From: Porogramme epimiltina
Lineage: Eukaryota; Basidiomycota; Agaricomycetes; Polyporales; Polyporaceae
Direction: 5' to 3'
Length of the DNA stretch: 64,000 bases
Assembly: GCA_900155495.1 (NCBI GenBank)
Contig: FTLJ01000101.1
Location: 1-64,000 of the forward strand
In this document: piece after piece, positions 12,129 to 23,857 of the stretch
Numbering within the stretch: the first letter of the stretch is position 1
Layout of the letters: the number at the start of each line of letters is the position of its first letter
The notes under the pieces: model-generated
What the model was told of the DNA's origin: nothing
Databases searched by the model: none
Seen by the model: only the letters and a program-made list of their open reading frames with translations
Position numbers and translations under genes: made by a program

Positions 12129-15028
12129 CTACGGGGTGTGCACCACCTGGGACGCAAACTTACTGCGAGCCCGGATGGCCGGGCCCTTCCAGAAGAGCAC
12201 CTGAGGAGGAAAAAGAGGTGAGCGGAGCTCCGGGCGTCGAACCGTGCGGTTGGACGCACGAATGGTATCGGGACCATCAGCACCGCGACGCACGCAAAGA
12301 CGGTCGCCCCGATCGGATACCCGAGCGCGTCGAACATCTGTGTCGTGAAGAGCGGGAAGACCGTCCCCATGATGTTCCCTGCGTGTCCACCGCGAGTCAG
12401 GGAGCGGAACGGACAGAGGGGGAGGGGGCTGTGACCGCGGGACGTACGGGATAAGCTCTGGCCGGCGAGCGCGGAGGAGGCGAACATGCCGTAACTGTGA
12501 GGGGTGGATTCAGAGATGGACACTCTGTACCGCCAGCAGCACCGCAGCGGTGAGGGGCAGCGAGTGGGCAGGGACGCACCAGTCCGCAAGATACGTAAAG
12601 ACTGCAACATAGATGATGAAGAGCGCCACCATGATCACCTTGGGAAACGGAAAGTCAGCAGTGGTGCGGCAGCGGCGACGAGGGCGGTGGCTGAGCTCAC
12701 CAAGATGCCGATGGCCATTCCTATCCAAGGCACGTGTGGGAACGCGCACCATCCGTAGATGAACATGCCCACTGGGAACAGCACAACGGCGAGGCATGCG
12801 CTGAAGAGCCGTGCCTCAGGCCCCTTGGTTGGGTGGTACTTCCTGTAAAAGATCGCGCTGCATTTAGAAATCGCGATGAGCAGGATGCTGTTGGACGCAC
12901 GTGTAGAGCTTCTCCTGATAGATCTGTATAAGCTCTCCACCGATGCACCCAACGCTAGGTCCGCCGTTCATCTCAGTCAGCTACCTGTCCATGTCCGGTG
13001 GGAGACTCGCACGGGCGTCGACGTACATCAGGGCAACGAACACCGTCCCCGTCTCTCCGGTGTTGAAGTGGTGGATCGTTCGGAACGCAGGCCCAATCGA
13101 CCTGTGCGTGTGCGTGCGGCGATACGGCGTGCCCGACGTCAGTGCCAACGCACAGGCAGAGAAGCGACGGCCTGCCTGACGCACTCGATGAGAACGTAGA
13201 GGATTCCCCACGCGAACCCGGCCCAGAGCTACGGAAAGGACGGGATCGACCGGCCCCGCGCGTCAGCGATCACGCTGCGCCGCCCGAGGCAATTGGACGG
13301 GGGACGTACACTGAACGACGCGACGACGGGCTCTGTGAACAGCAGGTCTGCGGATTCGCCGCCGGGTGTCAGTTTGGGTGCAATATGCTCGGGATGAGTG
13401 CGGGGGGTGGACCGGTGGGAGGGAGGGAGTACGCACAGATCGGGCGCGTGCACGAGATGTAGATGAGCGTGCGCAGGCTCGCGCGCTCGTCCTCGATGCG
13501 CGCGCGGTAGCGCGGGTTGCCGGTCTCCGCGCGCAGCTTGCGCGCGAGGCGCATGAGCAGCACTCCGGAGCGCGTCTCCTTCATGCACGTCGGCACTGCA
13601 ATGACGAAGAGGCCCATCCAGCTGCGGGCCGCGCCCCGTAAGTTCGGACGCAGGTCAGTTGAGGTGTTTGCGAGCGCTGTGGGCGGTGGGAAGCGTTCAC
13701 ACCCCCGAGATCCCCTAGTTTATCCATAACGGGGGTAGGGGATAGCGGGGGTGTGAGCGCAGGGCGAAGGGGAGGCGATACGCACATTACATGGATCCAC
13801 TGTATCCATCGCCAGCCAAGGTGCGGGTTTTGCTCGATCCAGCCCCCTGTAAGGCAGCCAATGCCAGGGCCTGAGAGGACCATCACCGCGAACACGGACA
13901 TGGGAAGACCGCGTCTGGGAGTGAGAGCGCCAAGGCCAAAGGCGAGAAACATAGATGAGTTGGGTGCGATGAGCACAGAGACGAGGGTACGGTGAAACGC
14001 ACTGCGACGGCGCCCATATGTCTGCGATCGTGCCTCCAACCATGGCGGACGCAGTTGAACCAAAGGCGCCGGCAAGAAAGCGGCCGAGGATGACCGTCTG
14101 TATGTTTTGCGCTCTGGGAAAGTGAAAGTGTCACGGCCGTGAGGAAATTTCCGTCCTAAGGAGACAAGACATGACCGTACGCTGCCATCATGATATGAAA
14201 GACGAGGGAGCCGACCGAACTGACGAGATACACAGGCTGTCTCCCGAATTCCTCGCTAAAGGACGTGGAAAAGAGAGGGACGACGGCAAACCCGAGCGTG
14301 TACATCGAGAGACCAACGGTTGCCTGGAATTGCGTAGCGTGCAAGTCGCGGGTCATTGAAGGAAAACCGAGTGCATATGCACCTGCGGTAGAAGCTATGA
14401 AAAAGTCGTCAGAACATGTGTAAGCCCCCCTTCTCTATGTAGTCATGCAGGTTCTCTCAAGTCATCTGGTGGCACCTTTGACGGCCTAGGAGCGATCTAC
14501 GAGCTGTCCGAGACAACTGAACAGACTCGCACAGGCTCCATCGGTCAAAGGAACCCTCAGACGTCCAAAGACCGCAGCTTGGCCAAGCCAGATGGGCGGA
14601 CAAGTTTCCGGAAATGTGCAGCATCCAAAATCTTACCAGTAGCAATCGAAAAGAAGGATGCTGCGAAAGTTATAACCCATTTGCGGGCATATGTGAAGTT
14701 GGCGGGGTTTCTGGGATCATCTTCTGCGAATTCCACCTGGTTGGTGTGGGTAAACGGGAACTAGAGAGATACGATGCGACAAACTAACGTATATGGTTTC
14801 ATCTCCCTCAGTTTCTTCTCGTGACTCTATCTGTTTTTCATCTTCGCCTACTTTGTCGTCGATTTCGGGGAGGAAGTGGTGGTCTAGCGCTGGGCCGACG
14901 GGCCGGTCTGACAGGTTGACACGGGGGTCGATGGGCTTTTGAACGCTCTCGAGGGACCTCCGGACGAGAGTGTGCGCACTCTCGGCGGCGGTGGCTTCTT
15001 CGTCGGGTAGGTTGGTGGGCATCCTCAC
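12129..15028 (-). CDS. MFS transporter, DHA1 (drug:H+/polyamine) type
   Basis: A many-exon gene starting at the ATG at 15028 or the in-frame one at 15022. The N-terminal cytosolic tail is acidic (IDDKVGEDEKQIESREE). It is followed across a 14730-14790 intron by VEFAEDDPRNPANFTYARKW, the stretch that precedes the first membrane helix in fungal DHA1 transporters. Later exons give helices including LSMYTLGFAVVPLFSTSFSE with EEFGRQPVYLV (the A-motif region), LGRFLAGAFGSTASAMVGGT, and VLSGPGIGCLTGGWIEQN with LGWRWIQWI. The C-terminal half ends with NIMGTVFPLFTTQMFDALGY and FWKGPAIRARSKFASQ. The domain order matches the polyamine/multidrug efflux family of 12-helix plasma-membrane antiporters. The substrate cannot be told from sequence. 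The stop codon is at 12129-12131. Confidence 0.9.
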
Positions 15029-15610
15029 GGTGGAGACGAAAGCGTCATCTCCAAGATAGAGTCAGAAGGATACTTTTGGCCGGGGCTGACAGCGCGTCTA
15101 GGGGGCCTAGCGAGAGCTCTTACTGCGTACGTCCTGTGTTGTCCTCGCTGCCGGCTCGGCAGATAGGAGGGAGAATCGAGGATCGGACATTAACACGGGT
15201 AGTGTGAATAGCACGGCAGATAGCCGCCATCGGGCGGGGATGCATGACAACTTCTTGAGCTCCCGCGCGACCCACCATGGCAGTGATGAGCCATGGAGGC
15301 CGTGACCAGTATCCCGGGTTTCAAGGGTGGCTGTCTCGCAGTTTTGCGACTGCGAGTACGTCCATCGCGCGATTCAACACCGCAAGTAAACCTTGGAGAG
15401 ACTCCACTGCGTACAAAGCGAGGGTCAGGAGACATGGGGCAGCCGAAATGTAGGCCGGAGCGCACCACAGGTGACAAATACTTGCTGATGGTCGGCAGAT
15501 GTGCCTTGTCCCCAGCACCCTGAGAACGCAGGTGGTTGGTCTCGTCGGCCACGGGCGGCGGCCTGTTGCCACCACCAGCAGTGAGTACCAGCGCCTGGCG
15601 GGGCTCCGCG
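15029..15610. other. 5' flank of the MFS gene
   Basis: Spacer between the MFS start codon and the left target-site copy of the transposon. It should contain the MFS promoter. Open frames overlap on both strands and carry no recognisable domain. Confidence 0.5.
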
Positions 15611-15618
15611 CACGCTCG
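15611..15618. repeat. Left 8-bp target-site duplication
   Basis: CACGCTCG lies immediately outside the left inverted terminus and is repeated exactly at 16989-16996 immediately outside the right terminus. A perfect 8-bp direct repeat is the expected target duplication of the hAT superfamily. Confidence 0.9.
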
Positions 15619-15626
15619 CAGTGTTG

Positions 15627-15712
15627 TCACTGACCAGGTGGTCAGACCGGTCAGACCGGTTTGACCTGGTCGAAGCGGTCAGTGACTGACCACCTGGTCA
15701 GACCGGTCAGTT
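15627..15712. repeat. Left subterminal repeat array
   Basis: The word GGTCAGACCGGTCAG occurs twice here, plus related GACCTGGTC and GGTCAGTGACTGACC words. CTGACCAGGTGGTCAG (about 15630-15645) and its reverse complement CTGACCACCTGGTCAG (about 15686-15701) could form a hairpin. The array mirrors the one at the right end and probably holds transposase-binding sites. Confidence 0.8.
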
Positions 15713-16502
15713 GCTCGATCTATCACGTGAGGGCGCGTAGATAACAGGCGAACGATAGTAGTACTGCTACCAAGTAGATGGTGAAAGAGAACGAATAGTT
15801 GCAACGGCGGAATCTTCATTTCACGGGCGACAGGCTCGTTGCACTAGGTGAAGTCATCCAAGCCGAGACGGAGCGCACGGTACTTGAGGCTACCGTTGAG
15901 ACTGCACATGCTCGGAGCCAAGCTTAGTGTTTGCAGGCTGGCGACTGAGCTCGGACTTTCTCTTCTGCAACCGGCCTTGCGAAGGCGAGATACATGACAG
16001 TAAGGATGTTTCTGGGCGAGAAGAATGTGCACATCGTATATACAATAACAACACTACGAACTCATTTGATGATTAAACGAGACGTACTGAACGGTATCAT
16101 GGTAGATAGTCTTCTCCTCGGGCGAGAAGTCAAGTAGAGGGGTGTGAGGGCGACAGAAATGAGACAATGTGGTGTAAATAAAGGGACAAGGAAGGTGTGG
16201 GAATGTTTATGGGCGTGACTTGTCTGCTAGTGTGCATGGAATGTCCGGATGACTGCAAAAACTCACCAGCAATGACCTGCAGTAAGACGAGAGCATTTCC
16301 GGGGGCCCTGTCTGCCGTCTATTCCTTCCCCAACGCCGGCCTCGTCTTCGGACTCCGGTTTGCCTCACGTAGCTCTTGCGTTGCACACAAGCTCCCACGC
16401 CGTCCGTTTAAATGTGTCTACCTGAGTGATGGGGAGATCCTGCTCTGTCGAGTCCGTTGTTTCTTCTAATGTGTGAGCTAAGTAGCGGTTGAGGTCCTGA
16501 GG

Positions 16503-16510
16503 TATATATA
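16503..16510. promoter_or_regulatory. TATATATA motif inside the transposon
   Basis: A perfect, self-complementary TATA-type octamer that could act on either strand. On the minus strand it lies about 30-40 bp upstream of sequence reading ETTDSTEQDLPITQ. No transcript can be shown from sequence, and it may be chance. Confidence 0.3.
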
Positions 16511-16885
16511 GGAGAGCAGGGGAGGCCGCAGAGGTGACAGAGGTAGTAGGGATATTGGCAGAGGAGAGAGAGCTTGAGGAAGAAAAGGGACACGCCTTCG
16601 TAAGTAGAGGCAGGCCAAGCGGGTACAGCCGCCCAGCGTTCAGTGTTTGCGCACACTGTCTTCAGCACTTGCTGAGGTTGCACACATGTCTCGCATTCTA
16701 ACTAGAATGGTGCTCTACTCTGTAGGCGTGCGGGAAAGGGGGGGGGGGTGTTCATAAGCTTGACGAGCTCAGGAGAGCCGAGTCTAAGAGGAATGTACAT
16801 GTCCTACACCGTCCTATCGGAGAGTTGAGAGTCGAGACGGTTGCGCGATATGCGCTTATCTCCAAGTCCCGTGACTTTGGGGGCG

Positions 16886-16980
16886 CCTGACCATTTCGAC
16901 CAGAGCTGGTCTGACCGGTCTGACCAGGTGGTCAGGGTCAAACTGGTCAGTCAAATTCTGACCGGTCTGACCAGTTCCGC
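16886..16980. repeat. Right subterminal repeat array
   Basis: Contains GGTCTGACCGGTCTGACC, GACCAGGTGGTCAGGGTC and ACCGGTCTGACCAG, the reverse-complement counterparts of the left array, ending directly against the right inverted terminus. Confidence 0.8.
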
Positions 16981-16988
16981 CAACACTG

Positions 16989-16996
16989 CACGCTCG
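16989..16996. repeat. Right 8-bp target-site duplication
   Basis: CACGCTCG, identical to 15611-15618, directly follows the terminal CAACACTG. Confidence 0.9.
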
Positions 16997-17320
16997 TGAT
17001 CCGGGACGTTTCGCCGGTCCTGTTTTCTCGTGTTAGGCTGCAGCGTCCAGTCCTAACACACGCAAACATACATCCCGAAATCCGGTCTTTCGTCATAGTT
17101 CGCAGTTCTCGTACACGTCTCGTGCACTCTCGCTCGTCTCTTGTCTTTCGACGCGTCTTTCGCCCCCGCATAAAATCCACGCTCGCCCGAAATCGTCGCG
17201 CGAATTCCCAGAGGTCCGTCTCACTCGCCATGGCAGGCCACGTATCCGCCCGCTTCACACCTCAGCATTGCTCATTCCGCCACTGCACGCGTCCCAGGGA
17301 GGGTCTGCTCTGGCCCCTGA

Positions 17321-18166
17321 ATGCGCCCTCCTACGCGGCATGCACATGCGCTACAACGGTTTACCGGTGCCCGTACGCCCCTCCGCCGCCTCACCACCGA
17401 CGCCAGCGCCGTCCGCGATGAGCTCCGCGCGCTCCTCCGCGACACCGCGCAGCCTGTCGCGGTCGTGACCGCCTTCATGGACCCTGCGGACCCGCGCCCC
17501 GACGCGCACGGCCAGCCCCACTTCCACGGCGCGACGCTCTCGTCCTTTAGCTCCATCGCGATGGACCCCCACCCGCTCGTCGCGTTCTCCCTCCGCATCC
17601 CCTCCCGCATGGCCACCGCGCTCACCGCCGCCCACGCGCTCCCCCCACCACCACAACCCTCCACGCCCCACTCCACGCCACCGCCGCCCCAGCATGTCGT
17701 CGAGGGCCACGGGTCCGCGCCGCACCCCGCTCGCGCCCACGCCACCGCTGGTGCGCACATGGTCGTCAACATCCTCTCAGCCCGACAAGCCCCCGCCGCG
17801 GTGCGCTTCTCGCGTCCGGACTTGCACCCCGCGCCGTTCGCCGCGCTGCCGTACACGCTCTCGCGCGAGGGCCTTCCCGTGCTCGCGGGCGCCGTCGGCG
17901 CGCTCTCGTGCAGGCTCGTCGCCGCGTCGTGGCCGCTGCACGACCTGCGCGCGCTCGCGGCGCGTGAGGGCACGGAGTCGGAGGAGTGGGCGGGCGAGGG
18001 CGTCGCGTCGGAGCTGTTTATCGCCCAGGTGGTGCGCGTCGAGCGGCCGGCGGAGGTGGAGGGGCAGGAGGCGGAGCAGGAGAAGGGGCCGCTGTTGTAC
18101 TATCGGCGCGGCTACGTCACGACGCGGCCCATTGAGGAGGCGGAGGATGGTCAGTCTCCTCGTTGA
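17321..18166 (+). CDS. Flavin reductase-like (FMN-binding split-barrel) protein, possibly mitochondrial
   Basis: A single open frame of 281 codons. After an arginine-rich N-terminus (HALQRFTGARTPLRRLTT) that could be a mitochondrial presequence, residues about 45-110 read AVVTAFMDP, GATLSSFSSIAMDPHPLVAF and SLRIPSRMATAL. This is the core of the flavin-reductase-like domain, where the T/S-rich loop contacts FMN phosphate. HMVVNILSARQ further on is the next conserved strand. A proline/histidine-rich insert (about residues 115-150) interrupts the domain, and the C-terminal part is acidic. Enzymes of this fold reduce or bind flavin; the partner here is unknown. The ATG at 17321 is the first in frame. 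A GTCAGT donor just before the stop leaves open that the last codons are replaced by a short further exon. The right transposon end lies about 330 bp upstream. Confidence 0.75.
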   Translation: MRPPTRHAHALQRFTGARTPLRRLTTDASAVRDELRALLRDTAQPVAVVTAFMDPADPRPDAHGQPHFHGATLSSFSSIAMDPHPLVAFSLRIPSRMATALTAAHALPPPPQPSTPHSTPPPPQHVVEGHGSAPHPARAHATAGAHMVVNILSARQAPAAVRFSRPDLHPAPFAALPYTLSREGLPVLAGAVGALSCRLVAASWPLHDLRALAAREGTESEEWAGEGVASELFIAQVVRVERPAEVEGQEAEQEKGPLLYYRRGYVTTRPIEEAEDGQSPR

Positions 18167-18515
18167 AATGTGCGCGTGCCCCAGGCACACTATCCCACAC
18201 CATCACCACCGCTCTCAACTGGAAGCACCACGGGCACTCCAAGATGGCTCAGTGCCGCGTTTCGGGTCATACCTGGCTTGGAACCATTGTGGGGCTATAT
18301 ACTGCATTAGCAGCGCCCTGAAGAAACGCGCCCGCTACCGCGCGCCCCTCCGGTCCACACACATGTAAAAGATGCGACGTATCTATCCGATGGATTGCTT
18401 GTGCGAGGAGCGTCGATAGCGATACAACAGCAGGACTACAATAACTACCAGTATAGTACAAGATGCGAAAACAGAGACGAGACTCCCTCCTTCCTGGCAC
18501 AACCAAACAGCGAGA
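18167..18515. other. Convergent 3' spacer
   Basis: Shared downstream region of the flavin-reductase-like gene and the polymerase gene. It becomes AT-richer near 18370-18460. No gene or RNA is seen. Confidence 0.5.
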
Positions 18516-21500
18516 TCATATCTTCATGAACGAGAAGAGCGTGCTCATCTGCACCCAGCGTCGCCCGCTCTGGCTGAGGTACTTGTCGGCGACGCCCTTC
18601 AGGTGCGCGCACAGGGCCCCTTGGCTGACCGACAGAGCTTTGAGGGCTGCAAGAGGGTCGTCAGCACATGGCGTGCGCGATCGCGCAGAAAGTGAATCCG
18701 CACCATCGATGTCCGCGTCGCTTCTCTTCGAGTCACCCTTCTCGTGGTCGGCGACGGGCTTCCAAACGTCGAAGAGGAACGCGTAGTACCGGAGCTGCGT
18801 GTACAGCTGCGCGTCCGAGTACTGCCCAACGCGCCAGTCAGCCCCTCCCGCTCCACGGAAGCAAGACGGCAAGAACGAAACGAATCGGCGCTCACCTCGA
18901 ACGCGACCGAGCCGCGGCAGTGCGCGCGCAGGCAGCGCCGCCCGTACACGCCCATGGCGCGCGAGCGCGCCCCGCACGTCGGGTCGTCGCAGACCGTCCA
19001 GCCCTCGTAGTAGCGCGTGATGTGCGCGCGGATCTGCGCCTCCAGCTGCGTGTGCACGCTCGCGAGCCCCATCGCGCCGCGGCACGACGGGCAGACGAGC
19101 CCTGCAGGCCTGATGTGCGACTTCTGCACCGCCGGAGAGAGTGAAAGCGAGAGGTTAGTTCCATACCTCGAGAGGGATACCACAAAAAGGGGGAAGGAGG
19201 AAGCGCACCGAGAGATCTGTGACGGGAGCGAATGGCAGCGTCGCCTTGCACGCCCGGCAGCAGACGAGGAAGGCGTCCACGTCCTTGTAGCGCACGGCGT
19301 CGGGCGTGAGCGAGTCGAGCGTCCCGAGGGAGCGCTCCTCCGACTCACCGCCCGCGGCGGAGCGGTACCTGTTGGGGTCGAGTCCGAGGCACTCGGCGAG
19401 CCGCGAGCGGTCCGTGCCCTCGATAGGCTCGCAGAGACGCTCGATGGGTGGGAGGATCTGTTGCGAGAGGTAGTGCTCGTAGTCTGCATGCCGTACGCTC
19501 AGTCAGGGTCCACACAGGATGGAGCGCGGGGACGCACCGATCTTGAGCTTGTCGCTTTCTCGCCGGACCTCGTCCGGGTGCTTTGCGCGGTCGGCCTGTG
19601 CTGTCTTTGCGCTCTCCCCGCCTTCTCCTAGACAGAAGACGTAAGGGATAACATCGCCTGAACGGGCGGTGCCGCCCTTGGCCTTCATCCGGAGAGCGAC
19701 CTGAACGTGTGGCTGGCTCTTCGCGTCTGGGTAGTCCTCAGGGTTCTTGCCCAAACGCTATATCATCAAGTGATTAGACATGCCAGGCATGATGCACTAA
19801 TGTGGGGCACACCTTGTGGACGATGAACTCGTCGAGCTTGATTTTCCCTTCACGCACACTTGTACCCATGGTAGTGAGGTACTCGTGAATGTTCTCCACG
19901 ACGTTCTCCGTCGCTTCACCTGACAGTATTTGTTCGAGCACGTATCTACAAGCAGAGATGAGCAGGCGAGGGGTGCATGCGGTCATGAGCACTTACTGTG
20001 AGACGGTCTTGGACAGGTTACAGTACTCTCGACGCTTCATGTCAAGACCCTTGACCTCGGTCGAAGTCCTAGTCTGATCTTCAACCTTGACTGCCGCGTA
20101 CTTCTTCTTCTGCAAAAGGAGCAGTCGCTTGAAGATACCATCCAGGTCGATCTCGAGCAACTTGTATCGGTCGTTCACGGCCTTCTTGAACTCGGCGGAA
20201 ATCTTCAGCGCCTCCGCGAGGTCCGTGACGCCAGAGTTGACGAAGACGGAGTCCGTGTCTCCGTAGACAACCTAGAAACTGTTGAGACAAGTTAATATTT
20301 CTAATGATGAGATTACTTACATCAAGCATCATGCTCTCCGCAAGTTCTCGTGTGTGCGTAAGAATCTCACGACCTTTGAAGGTGGTCAAGGCAGCAAGGG
20401 GGCGAGCGTAGAAACGCGAATACTCGAAACCGAGACACCCGTACATACTGTTGGCCGTGAGCTTTAGGGCCATCTGCTTGATGTCCCACTAGACGGCCTA
20501 TTAGTCACTGCACCGTGAAGGTAGGCTAAAAAGTTTCTTACCTGGAGCAGCTGCGACTTGGTCGCCTTCTTGTCCTTCATCAAGCTCTTCACCTGCCGCC
20601 GACGGCTGACAAGCGTAGCAATAAGCCTTGGAAGGACGCCCTGTCCGATCTCTGAGCTTGGTGGTTCGGGAATGCGCTCATGTCCTTCCTCGTCATCCTC
20701 GACGGGCTCGACGGTCGTGAAGTCGATATTGTACTCCTGGATGATACTCGGGTATAGCGAGTTGAAGTCCATGACAAGGATGTACTTGTCCCAGAGGCCA
20801 CGCTTCGGCTCAAAGACGAGACCACCCTTGTACTTGTCGCGCTTGCCCTTCGACGTCTTCGCGCCACCGCCCTCGCCGTCCTCGTTCTCTTCCGTTTTGA
20901 CCGCCGTCGCAGCTTTCTTGCCGTACAGCTTATCAGGGCAGATGTACTTGAGCCGATGGAACTCGTGAAGCAAGATGTACTCGTTTCGCTCGGCGCGGCC
21001 GCCGTTCAGTGTCTTGTTCCTGTGCATATGTGAGCACTTTGTACGCGAGGGTCGACCGGAACCTACCAAGCGTTCCCGGCAAGGTTGGTCAATTGTCGAG
21101 TCAAAGGGAGGAACTGCACTTTGCAAGCCAGAGCCATCTGGTAATGCGCGTCGAGCTCGCAATGTCGGACAAACGTCAGCAACCGGTCTGGCGAGCGCAC
21201 GCTTCCGTCAAAGTAGCTCGCAGTATCATCGGGGTCGATCTCCTGTCGCTCGCGGTCAAGATGCGTCTGGCACATCTCAGTGAGCGACCATGTCGTAGAA
21301 GTGATCATGCCCTAGTAATGTAGGTGAGTATCAGAAACTTTGGTGGGTTGAGCAACGCACTTTCGCTCCGTCACTGGCAAGATCGCACATCAACCGCCCA
21401 CTCAAGAAACGCAAGTTCGTCCCTTGACGTCCGATATTAGGCCACTTGGAATGCCTGAAGCGACCGATTCGAGACCAGTGCTCCGCCTTGAGTTCGCGCA

Positions 21501-23797
21501 TCCGGTGAAGCAAGACGTCCAGTGAAACACCGAGGAACTCGTGACCGACAATCACATCCGGGTCCGCCTTGTGGAGGGTGACTGGGAGTCCTCAGACGCG
21601 ACAAATAACTTCCAGTTGACATGGACTCACTGAGGAGGTTACTGAGCAGTGCACGCTCGTTCTTCAAGGGAGTGATGAAGCCTTTGCCGTTTGCGCTCGC
21701 CCGAGTTTCGAAGTTAGGTGGGAATCGATCGAGAGGCCGGACAAAGGTCCGTACGGTGCAAGGAAGGTTCTCGGGAGGTGTCGGATCGTCAATATCAACT
21801 AGTGAACGCATTAATGAACAACGGGATCCCTACTTGGAGCTATGAGGGCTTACTATTCAACCATATGCGGGCGGTAGCGCAGACAATCTCACGATTGTTC
21901 TCTCGATGGTTAACAATAGTGCGCAAACTGAGAGACGCAATTGTAAGGGGCGGAACATCACGGGGTGCTTCAGAATCCGACTCTGAGAAGGGATTGATGT
22001 CTTTCGGGTCAGACACAGTTGCCTCGACCTTACACCAAGAAACCTGAAGGGAGTGGTGTATATTAGAATGGATCTCTCAAAGACGCTACTCTCACAATAC
22101 TTACCCCCTTGTTCTCAATCTCCGGGTTCTTGATTTGTAACCAGCATGGACCCATGATCTTGCGTTTGAGCACGAGCAACTCGAATGCGTTGGTGTTTGT
22201 TCCAAATACCCGCGAGAAGTTCGGGCTAGACGCATTGTTGGGTAGTGGGGGGTCTGAGAGGGACTTAACGATGGATTTCTTCAGTAAATCATGCCGCTTA
22301 CCTGTGAAGGGATACACGACTTTCATCCACTGCCTCTCGTCCCTAGGCACATCCTTCTCGCCAAACGCATACTTCCGCTTCACAAACTTGGCCCTGAAGC
22401 CCTTAATACCCGCCTTCTTGCGCAAGCGGTCGAAATCCGAGTAGACATCCGGCAATCCAGGGACCTCGTCTGTCTCGAACTCGTTCCCAAACCCATCGTC
22501 CTCGACTCGACGTTCACGGGGCAGCACGAACAAATTCCGTTCCAGGTTCTCAACGGTGACGCAGATGGAAAGCCACGCGCCCGACTTCTTGTCCTGCACT
22601 TTCCCAACGAAGTAAAGTTTGCCGGCGTTCTCCAAATAGTCTAGCCAGTAGAACCGCAGGGAGCCATCCTCCTCAAGCACGGAGGCGTCAGATGCCGCAG
22701 GGGCGCGGGCTCCACTACGAGAGGACGTTGTGGGACCAAATGTGTCGTCCTTCGACACACTCAGCGAGTCGTACACAGAGAGCCACGTCGGGTTGTCGTC
22801 CAGCTTCTTCGCAGCCTGCGTGTTTCCGTTGATGGGCTTCAGTGGCTTCGCCTCTGCGTCGATTTCTATTTTCGCCTTTGGTGGTGGTTTCCAGTCCAGC
22901 TCGTCGTCGTCAACATCCATAAAGGCATCCATATCCAAGTTGCTAAAGTCGGTGTCCGTGCCGCTCTCCACGTCGAGCTTGCCCATGCGCTCGATAGCAG
23001 GTGTGATTCCAGGGGTTTCCGTCTTCAGCTTCTTCTTTGGGCTCATAAACGCGTCGTCCCCGCTTGAGAAGCCCATACCGTCGTCGAGTGGACCGTCAGA
23101 GGACATGTCTGGGTCCGCACTGCTGTATCCGCCATTGCGACGGTAGGAGCTGCGGCTAGGTGGAGAGGCACCACCCAAATCGTACGCTGGCTCGGGTTCG
23201 GGCTTGCGCTTTCGCGACTTGGCCGCGGCAGGAACCTTGGGGGTCATGGTGTCCATATCGCCGAGGATGTTCGCCATGAGATCGGCTTCCTGTTCTGCAG
23301 ACACTGCGGGTCGATACGCGCTGATCGTGGGCTTGACAGCAGGAGGCGGGGGTGCAGGTTTCGCCTTCGCCTTCGCCTTGCCCTTCGCGTCCGCCTTGCC
23401 CCTCTTGGCTAGCTATAGTTTAGATGCAATGGTAGGTCGTATGTGTATAGTAGCACGTACATTTGTTCCTCGGACGCTCATCCTCGCTCTCCCCTTGGTC
23501 CTCCGCCTCCTCAAAGTCGTCTACACCCGTGTCCACGTATCCGCCAATGCCATCATCGACAACGAAGTCGTCCCGAGCGAGACGACCTTTCACAACAGTC
23601 TTGTATTGCTCTTCCGAGACAACATCAAAAATCTTGCTGTCCTCCTCAACCTACAGACGCGTCCATGTGTGAGGCACGCGCTCTTTCGACAACCACATCG
23701 ACGCGTCCCGCACCTTGTATTGCCGCTTCCCTCCCTGTCGAGCTAGCTTCAGCTCCTCTAGCTTCGATAATTTCTCCTGTCTTGTTGTTCGTGACAT
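18516..23797 (-). CDS. POL1: DNA polymerase alpha catalytic subunit
   Basis: Family B replicative polymerase that extends primase RNA primers, in the nuclear Pol alpha-primase complex. The ATG at 23797 opens [20 protein letters not shown], followed by the acidic, low-complexity N-terminal region with [14 protein letters not shown] and the PKKKLKTET nuclear-signal-like patch. The palm motifs are intact: [10 protein letters not shown] near 20741-20775 (motif A), KLTANSMYG near 20440-20467 (motif B) and YGDTDSVF near 20240-20262 (motif C). The C-terminus has the two zinc-binding modules of Pol alpha ([11 protein letters not shown] with CPSC, then [22 protein letters not shown] with a further CRG), ending [17 protein letters not shown]. 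More than ten short introns split the gene; the protein should be roughly 1,400-1,500 residues, the usual size. It is divergent from GRX5 with 283 bp between start codons. Confidence 0.97.
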
Positions 23798-23857
23798 GCG
23801 GAAACGAGGGGATTAGGAGGACGGACACGAGCACGAGAGAGCTGTGGGTAATCTGAC

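Larger units (their letters stand above)
15619..16988. mobile_element. Non-autonomous hAT-type DNA transposon, 1,370 bp
   Basis: The element begins with CAGTGTTG (15619-15626) and ends with its exact reverse complement CAACACTG (16981-16988). It is bounded on both sides by the direct repeat CACGCTCG. An 8-bp duplication together with a CAG-G type terminus fits the hAT superfamily. Just inside each end lies a dense array of GGTCAGACC/GGTCTGACC and ACCGGTC words, in opposite overall orientation; such subterminal repeats are typical transposase-binding sites of hAT elements. The interior has only short open frames, none resembling a transposase or a BED zinc finger, so the copy would need a partner supplied in trans. 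Perfect termini and perfect target copies suggest a recent insertion. It sits in the spacer between the MFS gene and the flavin-reductase-like gene. Confidence 0.86.

Noticed and set aside
15844..16683. Short minus-strand frames inside the transposon as a transposase
   Set aside because: None exceeds about 90 codons and none shows hAT transposase or BED-finger features.
20283..20500. Apparent frame breaks in POL1
   Set aside because: They coincide with GT-AG introns; motifs A, B and C are all intact in the spliced reading.
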